Shown here: piece after piece, positions 16,494 through 24,738 of the stretch
How the letters are laid out: each line of letters opens with the position of its first letter
How positions within the stretch are numbered: the first letter of the stretch is position 1
Origin: Nonomuraea muscovyensis
GTDB lineage: Bacteria; Actinomycetota; Actinomycetes; Streptosporangiales; Streptosporangiaceae
NCBI RefSeq assembly: GCF_014207745.1
Contig: NZ_JACHJB010000002.1
Location: 1,178,001 to 1,242,000, forward strand
Direction of reading: 5' to 3'
Length of the DNA stretch: 64,000 nt
Program-made: the position numbers and the translations under genes
Notes under the pieces: model-generated
Seen by the model: the letters and a program-made list of their open reading frames with translations, nothing else
The model's database searches: none
Told to the model about the DNA's origin: nothing

Positions 16494-17525
16494 ATGAAGC
16501 GAGGAGCTGTCCGTCTCGGATCACGCCTGGCGGGAGCCGCGCTGCTCGTCACCACCACGCTGACGGCGGTGGCGGCGGTGCCCGCCCACGCCGGCACCCC
16601 GGACGCGATGCGCCGGTGTGCCGAGGGCCAGGTCGCGAACCACGACATCCCGCACCTGCTCGTCTGGGGCAACGGCGGCGGCGGGGTTCCCGTGGGCCGC
16701 AACCCGGGCAACATCATCGAGCCGGGTGACGTGTTCCAGATCATCCCGGACATGAGTTCGCGAGTGGATCCCGATGACTGGGAGGGCGGCAGCCTCGGCC
16801 CCGACGGCAACGGGCAGGCCGCGCCGCAGGGATGGCCCTTCCCTGGTCTGGCCCAGTACTCGGCTGTGCTGCGCTTCAACAACAACCCCGGAGGCTGGAC
16901 GAGCGACGCGCAGCAGGCGACTGCGTTCAACCGGTGCACGGTCTTCCGGGACAACGCCCCGGCCAGGTTCTCCTTCGGCGTGAACGACCCCGGGCCGGGC
17001 GACAACCACGGCGCCTGGACCTTCCGTGTGCTGATCTGGAAGGCGTCCGCCCCGACCACCGGTCCCATGGACCGGTGCAGCCGCAACCTGCCGGCGACCG
17101 GGCCGCAGGACCGGGCCGACACCTCCTTGGGAGTCGCCGGCAACGGCAGTTTCGGCAGCTTCCCCCTGGGGGCCACGCCGGGCAACTTCCTGCGGCAAGG
17201 GGACGTCCTGCGCCTCGAACCCGACTACGCGAGCAGGGCCCGCATGGACTACTTCTTCGCCGACCACGGTCCCAACGGCACCAACAGACCGGCGGCCGCC
17301 TCCGGCTGGCCGTACCCCGACCTGTTCGAGTTGTCGCCCGTCCTGCGCTTCAACAACAACCCGGCCGGCTGGGTGGGCGATCCCGTGCAGGCGACGGCTC
17401 TCGGAGGATGCGTGCTCTGGACCGACGCCCTGCCCGTCCGGCTGCTGTTCGGTGTCAACGACCCCGATCTGTCCGACAACTCCGGACAGTGGAACTTCCG
17501 TCTCCGGATTTACGGCCGCGATTAG
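16494..17525 (+). CDS. Secreted protein with two LecA-like repeats
   Basis: A 343-residue exported protein: signal peptide about residues 1-33 ending AHA, then two homologous units of about 150 residues (roughly 40-185 and 190-343). Both units carry LRFNNNPxGW, an ATAF/ATAL plus Cys strand, and FGVNDPxxxDNxGxW near the end. The last box resembles the calcium and sugar site of the PA-IL/LecA galactose lectin (YNDVP...NNSGSF), which suggests a carbohydrate-binding beta sandwich. The ATG at 16494 is chosen over the one at 16480 because AAAGGAG sits before it. No enzyme motif is visible. Function is inferred. Confidence 0.7.
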   Translation: MKRGAVRLGSRLAGAALLVTTTLTAVAAVPAHAGTPDAMRRCAEGQVANHDIPHLLVWGNGGGGVPVGRNPGNIIEPGDVFQIIPDMSSRVDPDDWEGGSLGPDGNGQAAPQGWPFPGLAQYSAVLRFNNNPGGWTSDAQQATAFNRCTVFRDNAPARFSFGVNDPGPGDNHGAWTFRVLIWKASAPTTGPMDRCSRNLPATGPQDRADTSLGVAGNGSFGSFPLGATPGNFLRQGDVLRLEPDYASRARMDYFFADHGPNGTNRPAAASGWPYPDLFELSPVLRFNNNPAGWVGDPVQATALGGCVLWTDALPVRLLFGVNDPDLSDNSGQWNFRLRIYGRD

Positions 17526-17697
17526 GTGCGTCTCTGAGGCCGGGGCAGCCGGTCGTTTGTGGACGGTCGCTTCGCGTCGAAGGGCGAGTCCGTCGAATCG
17601 GGGCTGCACCTCGGCGACTTTCAGCCCTAACGTTACCGCGTGATGACGTTCCGTGTCAGTCCGGCTCCAGGCGGTGCGACTCAGAAGGAGTGAGCAG

Positions 17698-17925
17698 ATG
17701 CCTTTCGATGACTACCAGCGGGAAAGCTCGCGGCGGATAGACCACCAGCGTGAGATGGTCCGGCGCTCCACCGACGAGTCGTCGCGCAGACGCGATCGCG
17801 ACGAATGGCGTGCCCGCCGCAACGGCGACGAGGACGACCTGAGCCTCGGGACGCAGGTCATCCTCGCCGTCGTGGCTCTCGTCGTCTTCTTCCTCGTGGT
17901 GTACCCGCAGTTGCCCCACCGCTGA
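17698..17925 (+). CDS. Small membrane-anchored protein
   Basis: A 75-residue protein with a highly charged head rich in Arg, Asp and Glu (residues 1-48) and one C-terminal hydrophobic segment, VILAVVALVVFFLVVYPQL. This makes it a tail-anchored type. AAGGAG at 17685-17690 supports the ATG. I do not recognise a family. The gene stands alone between a secreted lectin-like gene and a long non-coding gap. Confidence 0.6.
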   Translation: MPFDDYQRESSRRIDHQREMVRRSTDESSRRRDRDEWRARRNGDEDDLSLGTQVILAVVALVVFFLVVYPQLPHR

Positions 17926-18217
17926 GGGGCGGACAATCCAGCCAGCCGGCCGACTGGCTCAGCGGTGCCGGTAGCACCGCCTCGCGGCAACGCGTGGAGG
18001 CCGCCCAGCCAGCACGGTTGCCGGCCGGTGCGCTTGGCGCGCACGGGTGCACGGACCGATGCGCAGCGCTCGTACGACGCCGAATGACAGGCGTGATCAC
18101 CACACAGCCCCCGGGACCCAGCGGCGCCTGCCTGCCGGCCGCAGGCGCGGCTCCCGGAGCGGGGCCGGCATGGTTGACCGCCAAAGGTGCTCAACGAACG
18201 GCATGGGCTCGGACGAG
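17926..18217. other. Non-coding gap
   Basis: About 290 bases between convergent genes. The only structure I see is a weak 6-bp hairpin (AGCCAG at 17940-17945 with CTGGCT at 17954-17959) just after the small membrane protein gene. The frames open across it show no family resemblance. Confidence 0.5.
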
Positions 18218-18244
18218 GGTGAGGAGGCGGCACGCCTCCTCACC
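18218..18244. terminator. Hairpin terminator
   Basis: A perfect 11-bp stem (GGTGAGGAGGC, 18218-18228, with its complement at 18234-18244) and a 5-base loop, 20 bases after the stop of the minus-strand phosphodiesterase-like gene. There is no U-tract. Confidence 0.6.
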
Positions 18245-18263
18245 GGCCGTTGCGGAGTTCTGG

Positions 18264-19844
18264 TCAGCGGACGCGGAAGACGGTCAGGACGGCCGCGTGA
18301 TCGGAGGTCCAGGCGTTGTCCTGGTGGCCGGGGATCGGCTGGGGCGTGCCCTCGACGACCGCGTCCGACGCCAGTACGCTCAGCCGGCCCTTGACGTGGA
18401 TGAAGTCGATGCGGTCCTGCGGCTCGGGCTTGCCGGCGTGGGAGTCGTGGCCGTAGCCGCCGGTGAACGTCTTGTAGATGGGTGACCAGGTGATGCCCGG
18501 CTCGGCGGCGGGGTTGGGGTTGGCCACGCGGAAGGTATCGCGCATGCCGGCCTTGGCGGGCATACGAGACGTGGGCCAGGGGACGTAGCCGTAGCCGCAG
18601 TGGGGGTTGGCGTCGGTCCAGTCGAGGTGCGACGGCGCGTTGAAGTCGCCCATGAGCAGAACGGGGGTCCGGCTGGCGGCCTTCAGGTCGGCGGACATGG
18701 CCGTCATGATGCTCTCGATCTGGCGGGCACGCCCCGATTCGGCCTCGCGGGCGAGCAGCCGATCCACCGGCATCTTGCCGAAGCAGGCGTCGTACGGGCC
18801 GTAGGGCGTGTAGCCGAGGTGGACGTTCCACAGCGCGACCTCGGAGCCACGGCGCTCGTCGATGCGGATGCGGACGTTCGACATGGGCAGCCCGGACTCC
18901 GACGGCAGCGGCCCGCGCGCGGTGATCGGGTACCTGCTCAGCACGCCGAGGTCAGGGCCGGCCTGGAAATAGTCCCAGCCGAGCGCCTCACCGAGCGCCT
19001 TGGTGCCGGTGCCGCTGCTCTCCTGCACGCCGACCACGTCGATGTCGCGGTCCAGCAGGAACTTGAGCTGCTTCTCACGGCTGTCCCGGACCTGGCTGCC
19101 GCCGTGCCACAGGTTCCAGCTCAGCGCCTTGAGCTCTGGCACCAGCGGGGCGCCAGCTGGCCGGATCCGGACGCGCACGGTGGCGGTGGCCGGCTCGCCG
19201 TTCGCGGCGCGGGCCTCCACCTCGAACGTGGCTGTCTTCGCCGAGGCGGAGGCCGGAGGGGTACCGGTGATCGAACCGTCGGCGGCCACCTCGACCCAGG
19301 CGGGGCCGGAGACCTTGGCGAAGCGGTCCACGCTCCCCCGGACCAGCCCCTTGACAGTGGCGGTGTAGGGGCTGCCGGCGCGGGCGTTGCGCAGCGTGAA
19401 GGCGCCGGTGACGAAGCGCGGCGGTTCGTTGCTCACGATCCTCAGTTTCGCGGGTGCGGCCAGCCAGGCATAGCCGTCGGCGGCAAGTGCGTAGACGACG
19501 TAGTCGCCGGGCTCCAGGCCATCCGTCGGCAGCGTCGCGGTACCGGTGGCGTCGGGGATGTAGACCCACTTCAACGAGGGGCCGACGTACTTCTCCTCGA
19601 CCGGCCCGTTGCCGGGGTCGGTGTAGAGGCCGATCCAGTTCTTCGGGTGCGGCCTGGGCGTGGAGTACGAGACCTTGATCGGCTCACCGGCTCCGACGGT
19701 GGCGGAGGTCAGGCTCAGCGTACCGTCCGGGGCGGTGGCGGTGGCGGGGATGGGCGTGGCCGAGAGGGAGACGGCCCCGGCGGGCGCCGCCGCGAGCGCG
19801 AGCGCGGTAAGGGCCACGGTCGCGGCCGGGAGGATGAGTCGCAT
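18264..19844 (-). CDS. Secreted endonuclease/exonuclease/phosphatase-fold protein
   Basis: A 526-residue exported protein. The signal peptide is about residues 1-24. It is followed by an Ig-like domain resembling those of metallophosphoesterases (KVSYSTPRPHPKNWIGLYTD), a second Ig-like (He_PIG-type) domain near 140-225, and a catalytic EEP domain from about 235. Catalytic features are seen: LSWNLWHGG, VVGVQES, LLMGDFNAPSHLDW, DRIDFIHVKG and the final SDHAAVLTVF. The family hydrolyses phosphodiester or phosphomonoester bonds in nucleic acids, lipids or inositol phosphates. The substrate here is unknown. A hairpin covers its ribosome-binding site. Confidence 0.85.
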   Translation of the reverse strand: MRLILPAATVALTALALAAAPAGAVSLSATPIPATATAPDGTLSLTSATVGAGEPIKVSYSTPRPHPKNWIGLYTDPGNGPVEEKYVGPSLKWVYIPDATGTATLPTDGLEPGDYVVYALAADGYAWLAAPAKLRIVSNEPPRFVTGAFTLRNARAGSPYTATVKGLVRGSVDRFAKVSGPAWVEVAADGSITGTPPASASAKTATFEVEARAANGEPATATVRVRIRPAGAPLVPELKALSWNLWHGGSQVRDSREKQLKFLLDRDIDVVGVQESSGTGTKALGEALGWDYFQAGPDLGVLSRYPITARGPLPSESGLPMSNVRIRIDERRGSEVALWNVHLGYTPYGPYDACFGKMPVDRLLAREAESGRARQIESIMTAMSADLKAASRTPVLLMGDFNAPSHLDWTDANPHCGYGYVPWPTSRMPAKAGMRDTFRVANPNPAAEPGITWSPIYKTFTGGYGHDSHAGKPEPQDRIDFIHVKGRLSVLASDAVVEGTPQPIPGHQDNAWTSDHAAVLTVFRVR

Positions 19845-19847
19845 GTG

Positions 19848-19874
19848 TGCTCCTGATCGTAAGAGTCAGGAGCA
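19848..19874 (-). promoter_or_regulatory. Hairpin sequestering the Shine-Dalgarno
   Basis: On the minus strand TGCTCCTGA pairs perfectly with TCAGGAGCA (9 bp, 9-base loop). The AGGAG that should recruit the ribosome for the 19844 start lies wholly in the second arm. In mRNA this stem would hide the site, so translation could be conditional. Confidence 0.45.
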
Positions 19875-20105
19875 GCATCGTGTGTGCGGGTAAAGGACGC
19901 GTGTACACAGATCGACTATTGATATTCCTGTTGAGACGCTTTTGTGGAGCGGATTTGTCTGTACAGGTGCGCACAGCGTTAGCTCAAACGGGGCGACTCC
20001 CGGCAGCCCGGCCAGCATGCGCGAGGAGTGGTGCGCCGCGGAACGGATGGTCGTCGTGCCGCGGCGTCATGACATGCGTTCCCGCATGTGCTTGTCAGCC
20101 GCTCA

Positions 20106-20528
20106 TCACCTGCCCTCCGCGGCGCGTTCCAGGTTGTCGGCCATGTGCCGCAGGACGTGAACGGTCCGGTCGTAGTCCTCTTCGGTGAGGCCGGCGAGGA
20201 GTGCGGACCGGACGCCGTTCACCTTCTCCCGAACCGCGGCGTGTCCTGCCCGGCCGTCCGGCGTGAGCGTGTAGCGGCCCGCGCCGTCCTGGCTGAGCTG
20301 ACCGCGCCGGACCAGTTCGCCGGTGACGTCCTCCTGGGTGATCGCACCGGGACCCCAGAAGGGGCGCAACTCCTCGGCGAGGTTCGCCGCGGTCTTCGGG
20401 GACCGGTGCAGCACGTTCATGACCTGCCAGTGCCTGCGGCTGAGCCGCTCCTCGGCGAAGACGCGTTCGGCCGCGGCCTCGATGAGCCGGTCGAGGTGCT
20501 TCAGCCAGTAGCCGATGGGTCGCTCCAT
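20106..20528 (-). CDS. MarR-family regulator
   Basis: A protein of about 140 residues with a winged-helix core: the recognition part spans LSRRHWQVMNVLHRSPKTAA and the region to about residue 85, and the wing is GRYTLTPDGRAGHAA. MarR proteins act as dimeric repressors relieved by small aromatic or oxidising ligands. I prefer the ATG at 20528, which has GAGAGG about 8 bases upstream. An in-frame ATG at 20546 lies inside a palindrome and has no ribosome site. It is divergent from a second MarR gene. Confidence 0.75.
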   Translation of the reverse strand: MERPIGYWLKHLDRLIEAAAERVFAEERLSRRHWQVMNVLHRSPKTAANLAEELRPFWGPGAITQEDVTGELVRRGQLSQDGAGRYTLTPDGRAGHAAVREKVNGVRSALLAGLTEEDYDRTVHVLRHMADNLERAAEGR

Positions 20529-20543
20529 TCGCATAACCTCTCG

Positions 20544-20553
20544 CATCTAGATG
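20544..20553. promoter_or_regulatory. Candidate MarR operator
   Basis: CATCTAGATG is a perfect 10-bp palindrome in the short region between two divergent MarR genes. Autoregulatory MarR sites typically lie exactly there. Binding by either protein is inferred. Confidence 0.35.
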
Positions 20554-20594
20554 TCTTTTAGCAAGTAGTGTCCGGGAGCATATACTTCTGGATC

Positions 20595-21095
20595 GTGGAG
20601 CACAACGGTGACGAGCACGTCGAGACGGTCGAACGCGCCATGGTGACCATCCGCCGCAGTCAGAGCCGGCGGACCCTGGCCCGGCTTGCCGCGGTCCGCC
20701 GGCCGACCGGCAAGGGCGACGGCCGGGAGGCGGCGACCGCCGCGCCGGGGGCCGGCGCCGAGGTGCTGGACGTCATCGAGGAGGCCGAGGAAGCAGGCGA
20801 CGCCGCGACCGTCACCAGCGTGGCCGCGGCGCTGAACATCGACCAGCCGCGCGCCAGCAAACTGGTCGCCGCGGCCGTGGCGGCAGGCCTGGTGCGGCGT
20901 GAGGCCGACCAGGCGGACGGCCGCAGGGCCCTGCTGGTGCGCACGCCGGCCGGGCGGCGCCTGTCGGCCGAGATGCACGCCTTCCGGCAGCAGATCTACG
21001 CCGAGGCCATGAGCGACTGGCCGGCCGCCGACCGTGCCGCGTTCTCGCGCCTGCTCGCCCGGTTCGTGGAGTCCCTGACAGCGGTCACCCGCTGA
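20595..21095 (+). CDS. MarR-family regulator
   Basis: A protein of about 166 residues. The winged-helix domain lies near residues 50-130 (TVTSVAAALNIDQPRASKLV as recognition region, RREADQADGRRALLVRTPAG as wing), with dimerisation helices on both sides. A GTG at 20595 is the likeliest start. Another GTG at 20568 and an ATG at 20640 are possible, and none has a clear ribosome site, so a leaderless transcript is possible. It shares its control region with the divergent MarR gene. Confidence 0.72.
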   Translation: MEHNGDEHVETVERAMVTIRRSQSRRTLARLAAVRRPTGKGDGREAATAAPGAGAEVLDVIEEAEEAGDAATVTSVAAALNIDQPRASKLVAAAVAAGLVRREADQADGRRALLVRTPAGRRLSAEMHAFRQQIYAEAMSDWPAADRAAFSRLLARFVESLTAVTR

Positions 21096-21302
21096 GATTT
21101 GAAGCGCTCCCCACGGATGAATCCGGGGGATTCCAGCCGCCCCAACCGTGCGGCCACGCGCATGGTCGCGACGCTGTCGCTTGGCGATTCACCTTCCGGC
21201 CCCGCTCGCACGGGTTTCCACGCCCCAGCCCGCGCCGCCCCCGGCGGGACGGCTTCCACTACGCTCGTCACCGGCCGGTCTCCGGGGAAAGGACGGACGC
21301 GG

Positions 21303-22331
21303 ATGCCCCATGCGGCCAGGCCCACGGTCACGCTGCACAACGTAGCCGCGGCGGCCGGAGTCTCGATCTCCACCGCGTCCCGGGTGCTGGGCGGCAGCGC
21401 GCGCAAGGTGGCGCCCGAGTACGAGGCGCGCGTCCTGGCGGCCGCCGCCGCGCTGCGCTACACGGCCGACGCCTCGGCCAGGGCGATGAAGCGGGCGGGC
21501 GACGCGATCACCCTCGTGGCCGACGACCTCACCACGCCGTCGATGGGCATGATCGTCGCGGCCATGGAGCGTGAGGCGCGCACCGTCGGCGCGTTCGTCA
21601 CCGTCTCGTCCACCATGGGCGCACCCGAGCGGCAGATCGAGACCGTCCGCCTGCTCCGCGCGCTGCGTCCGCGCGCGCTCGTCCTCACCTCCAACCGGTT
21701 TCGCGCCGACCCCCTGGAGGAGCGCCTGTCCAAAGAACTCCGCGCCTACGAACGCGAGGGCGGGCGAGTGGTCATCGTCGGCGAAACGGACGGGGCATTC
21801 GACTCCATCGGGTTCGACAACCACGGCGCGGGGCGGCTCGCGGGGGCCCACATCGCCGCAACCGGGCACCGGCGGGTGGCGATATTCGGCGGCCGGCGGG
21901 AATTCGGCAACATGTCGGCCCGCGTCGCCGGTTTCGTCGAAGGGCTGCAGGCCGGCGGGGTCGACGAGCGCGATATCCGGATCCTGTGGTGCGAGATCAG
22001 CCGCCAGGGCGGATTCGACGCGGCCCGGCTGCTGGCGGATGAGAGGCTGGACGGCCGGGACGCCGTTCTCGCCGCGAACGACACCATCGCCATCGGCGCC
22101 ATGTCCGCGTTCCGGGCCGCCGGGATCGGCATTCCGGCGGACGTGTCCGTGACGGGAGTCGACGACATCCAGCTCGCCGCCGACGTGACACCCCGGCTCA
22201 CGACCGTGGCGCTCCCCCTCGCGGACACCGGCACGGAGTCGATCCGGCTGGCCCTGGCTCCGGCTCCGGCTCCGAGGCGGCTGCGGGTCGAAGGACACCT
22301 GGTGATCCGCGAGAGCACCCGCTCCCGCTGA
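21303..22331 (+). CDS. LacI-family regulator
   Basis: A 342-residue repressor. The N-terminal helix-turn-helix with hinge is NVAAAAGVSISTASRVL (residues about 11-27), followed by a periplasmic-binding-protein-like sugar domain. The effector domain holds the usual GRLAGAHIAATGHRRVAIFG and DAVLAANDTIAIGAMSAF segments. GGAAAGGA precedes the ATG. It is the nearest regulator to the promoter/operator at 22420-22464 and presumably controls the oxidoreductase cluster downstream. Confidence 0.85.
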   Translation: MPHAARPTVTLHNVAAAAGVSISTASRVLGGSARKVAPEYEARVLAAAAALRYTADASARAMKRAGDAITLVADDLTTPSMGMIVAAMEREARTVGAFVTVSSTMGAPERQIETVRLLRALRPRALVLTSNRFRADPLEERLSKELRAYEREGGRVVIVGETDGAFDSIGFDNHGAGRLAGAHIAATGHRRVAIFGGRREFGNMSARVAGFVEGLQAGGVDERDIRILWCEISRQGGFDAARLLADERLDGRDAVLAANDTIAIGAMSAFRAAGIGIPADVSVTGVDDIQLAADVTPRLTTVALPLADTGTESIRLALAPAPAPRRLRVEGHLVIRESTRSR

Positions 22332-22419
22332 ACCGCTTTCCCGCCCCGGGCAAGGACCCGCCCGGCCCACGGTCGTGCGGGCGGGTGACGGCAGCAGGTC
22401 GGGTGCGGGAGCACCACTC

Positions 22420-22448
22420 TTGACGCTCCCGTTACGTCCGTGCAAACT
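22420..22448 (+). promoter_or_regulatory. Promoter of the lost binding-protein gene
   Basis: TTGACG at 22420-22425 and CAAACT at 22443-22448, 17 bases apart, form a plausible housekeeping promoter. A LacI-type operator begins 3 bases later, at the expected start of transcription. Confidence 0.45.
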
Positions 22449-22450
22449 GC

Positions 22451-22464
22451 GGAATACGTTTTCC
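22451..22464. promoter_or_regulatory. LacI-type operator
   Basis: GGAATACGTTTTCC is an inverted repeat with a CG centre and six of seven half-site positions matching, the standard shape of a LacI-family site. It directly follows the promoter -10 box. The likely ligand-responsive protein is the LacI at 21303 or 25549. Confidence 0.5.
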
Positions 22465-22529
22465 CATCCGGCTGACACGAAGATCCGCGCCGACACCGTC
22501 AGGGCCGGCACGGCCCCCCGCGTCCCCCG

Positions 22530-22655
22530 AACGGCGCGGGCAACCTGGAGGCGATCATCACGCGGCACACCGAGCAGGTGCTGTTCGACCGGATGACGCC
22601 GGACCGGGCGGCGCGGTCGTTCAGCAAGGAACTGCGGGCCGAGATCGACGCCTGA
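22530..22655 (+). pseudogene. 3' remnant of a sugar-binding lipoprotein gene
   Basis: The frame NGAGNLEAIITRHTEQVLFD then RMTPDRAARSFSKELRAEID, ending in a stop, is the typical C-terminus of a CUT1 extracellular solute-binding protein (the VLxGxxTPxQAAxxFxxEL helix). No start codon or N-terminal part exists upstream, so all but the last 41 codons were deleted, along with any permease genes. Promoter and operator upstream survive. Confidence 0.65.
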
Positions 22656-22726
22656 CCGACGCGGGCCTGACCGACGCGGGCCTGACGCCCCGAGCAGACC
22701 TGACGACGAGAACACGAAGGATGGAG

Positions 22727-23821
22727 ATGTCCCAACCGAGCTACCGGGCCGCGATCGTCGGCACCGGTGCGATCGCCACGGCCCACGCGCGGGCCGTGGC
22801 CGCCTCTGGCGGCCGGGCACGGCTCGTCGCGGCGATCGACGTGGACCCCGACCGGGCCACGGCGTTCGCCGAGACGTGGCAGGTGCCACGGGTGCACACC
22901 GAGCTGGCCGAGGTGCTGCGGGAGGGTGAGGTGGACCTGGTCCACCTGTGCACCCCGCCGCAGTCGCACGCCCCGCTGGCGATCGTCTGCCTGGAGGCGG
23001 GGGTGACGGCGCTGGTGGAGAAGCCGCCCACGCTGTCGCTCGCCGAGTTCGACGCCCTGCTCGAGGCGGAACGCCACTCGACGGCGCACGTCGCGACCGT
23101 CCTGCAGCACCGCTTCGGCGCGGGCGCGCTGCGGCTGCGCCGGCTCGCCGACGCCGGCGAGCTGGGCCGCCCGCTGCTGGCGACGTGCGCCACGCAGTGG
23201 TATCGCGACGAGGCGTACTACGGGGTGCCGTGGCGTGGCACGTGGGAGAGCGAGGGTGGCGGGCCGACGATGGGCCATGGCATCCACCAGTTCGACCTGC
23301 TGCTCGCCGTGCTCGGCCCGTGGCGCGAGGTGACCGCGGTCGCGGCCCGCCGGGCCCGCTCCGTCGACACCGAGGACGTGTCGATGGCCCTGGTGACGTT
23401 CGAGAGCGGCGCCGTCGCGACGGTGGTCAACTCGGTCGTGTCGCCGCGCCAGACCTCCGAGCTCCGCTTCGACTACGAGCGTGCCACGGTGGAGGTGGAG
23501 CACCTGTACGGCTACACGGACGACGACTGGACGGTGACCCCCGCTCCGGGCCACGACGCGGTCGCCGGCCTGTGGAGCAAGGATCACAGCGACGTGCCCA
23601 GCGGCCACGACGGCTGGTTCGCGGCGGTGCTCGACGCCCTCGACGGGGGCCAGGCGCCGCCGGTGACCGCCGGGGACGCCCGGCGGACGATGGAGTTCAT
23701 CGCCGCCCTGTACGCCTCGGCGTTCACCGGCGAGCGCGTACGGGCCGGAGAGGTCTCGGCAGATTTCGCCCGCCGGATGGACGGCACGGGCACCCCATGG
23801 GAAAAGGTGAGGAACGCGTGA
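22727..23821 (+). CDS. Gfo/Idh/MocA-family oxidoreductase
   Basis: A 364-residue NAD(P)-dependent sugar or cyclitol dehydrogenase. The Rossmann domain opens with AAIVGTGAIATAHARAV, and the family EKP motif appears as LVEKPPTLSLAEFD near residue 98. The C-terminal sheet domain contains GGGPTMGHGIHQFDLL with the usual His. The ATG at 22727 has GAAGG six bases before it; an ATG at 22721 lies too close to that site. It overlaps the next gene by 4 bases, starting a three-gene set for sugar oxidation or isomerisation. Confidence 0.88.
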   Translation: MSQPSYRAAIVGTGAIATAHARAVAASGGRARLVAAIDVDPDRATAFAETWQVPRVHTELAEVLREGEVDLVHLCTPPQSHAPLAIVCLEAGVTALVEKPPTLSLAEFDALLEAERHSTAHVATVLQHRFGAGALRLRRLADAGELGRPLLATCATQWYRDEAYYGVPWRGTWESEGGGPTMGHGIHQFDLLLAVLGPWREVTAVAARRARSVDTEDVSMALVTFESGAVATVVNSVVSPRQTSELRFDYERATVEVEHLYGYTDDDWTVTPAPGHDAVAGLWSKDHSDVPSGHDGWFAAVLDALDGGQAPPVTAGDARRTMEFIAALYASAFTGERVRAGEVSADFARRMDGTGTPWEKVRNA

Positions 23822-24738
23822 CCTTCCACGTCAACCACGAGCTCGGCCGGTCGGTCACCGTCGGCTCGGAAGGCGTCGAGCTGTTCGTCTACACCTACCG
23901 GCCCGACACGCCCGTCCTGGAGTCGCCCAAGCCGTACCTGCACCCGATCCGCACCCGCGGCGGCGCGCCGGTGTCGCTGTTCAGGCCGCACGACCACGTC
24001 TGGCACAAGGGGATCGCCTGGTCGCTGCCGCACGTCGGCGAGCACAACTTCTGGGGCGGCCCCACGTACGTGCACGGCAGCTTCTACGTGCAGCTCGACA
24101 ACAACGGCAGCGCCGTGCACCGCGAGATGACCAGGCTGGAGACGACCGGCGACCGGGTCGAGCTGGGGCACACGCTCGACTGGTCGTCCCAGGCGGGCGA
24201 CCCGGTCATCGAGGAGCGGCGGTCGCTGGCGGCCGTCACGGTCGACGACGACACCTGGGCGCTGGTCTTCGACACGGCCATGACGAACGTCTCGGGCACC
24301 GCGCTGTCCTTCGGCTCCCCGACGACGAAGGGCCGCGAGAACGCCGGATACGGCGGCCTGTTCTGGCGCGGCCCGAGGTCGTTCACCGGAGGCGTCATCC
24401 AGTCGCCGTCGGGCGCCGGGGGCGACGAGCTGCGCGGCACCCGCGCGGAGTGGTTCGGCTTCCGCGGGCGGCACGACGAGACGGGCGACTGGTCCACGAT
24501 CGTCATGGTGGACGACGCGGCCAACCCGCAGCATCCGCCGCAGTGGTTCGCCCGCAGCGAGGACTTCGCCTGCCTGTGCCCGGCGCCGTTCTTCAGCGAG
24601 GAGGTCGAGCTGCCCCGCGGTGAGACGCTGCGCTTCCGGTACGCGGTCGTGGTGGGCGACGGCGACCGGGGCGACGACGGCACGGCGCTGCTGGCCGCGC
24701 AGGGCCGGGCGGCGCTCGCCGACGGGGTCCCGGCATGA
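23818..24738 (+). CDS. DUF6807 (PmoA-like) family protein
   Basis: A 306-residue protein of the DUF6807 family, often labelled PmoA although unrelated to methane oxidation. Typical parts are LHPIRTRGG, a histidine-rich segment FRPHDHVWHKGIAWSLPHVG (residues about 58-77) and FGSPTTKGRENAGYGGLFWR. The His cluster suggests a metal or sugar site. The GTG start overlaps the oxidoreductase stop. Such genes commonly neighbour Gfo/Idh oxidoreductases in sugar clusters. The activity is not established. Confidence 0.78.
   Translation: MTFHVNHELGRSVTVGSEGVELFVYTYRPDTPVLESPKPYLHPIRTRGGAPVSLFRPHDHVWHKGIAWSLPHVGEHNFWGGPTYVHGSFYVQLDNNGSAVHREMTRLETTGDRVELGHTLDWSSQAGDPVIEERRSLAAVTVDDDTWALVFDTAMTNVSGTALSFGSPTTKGRENAGYGGLFWRGPRSFTGGVIQSPSGAGGDELRGTRAEWFGFRGRHDETGDWSTIVMVDDAANPQHPPQWFARSEDFACLCPAPFFSEEVELPRGETLRFRYAVVVGDGDRGDDGTALLAAQGRAALADGVPA

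Larger units (their letters stand above)
22332..22726. other. Gap holding promoter, operator and a gene remnant
   Basis: About 395 bases without an intact gene. It contains a sigma-70-like promoter, a LacI-type operator and the 3' end of a lost binding-protein gene, each listed separately. Upstream of 22420 I see nothing recognisable. Confidence 0.6.

Noticed and set aside
21101..21110. GAAGCGCTCC as a LacI operator before the 21303 gene
   Set aside because: Only a 10-base partial palindrome (4 of 5 positions), without a promoter match nearby; such strings are common in this base composition.
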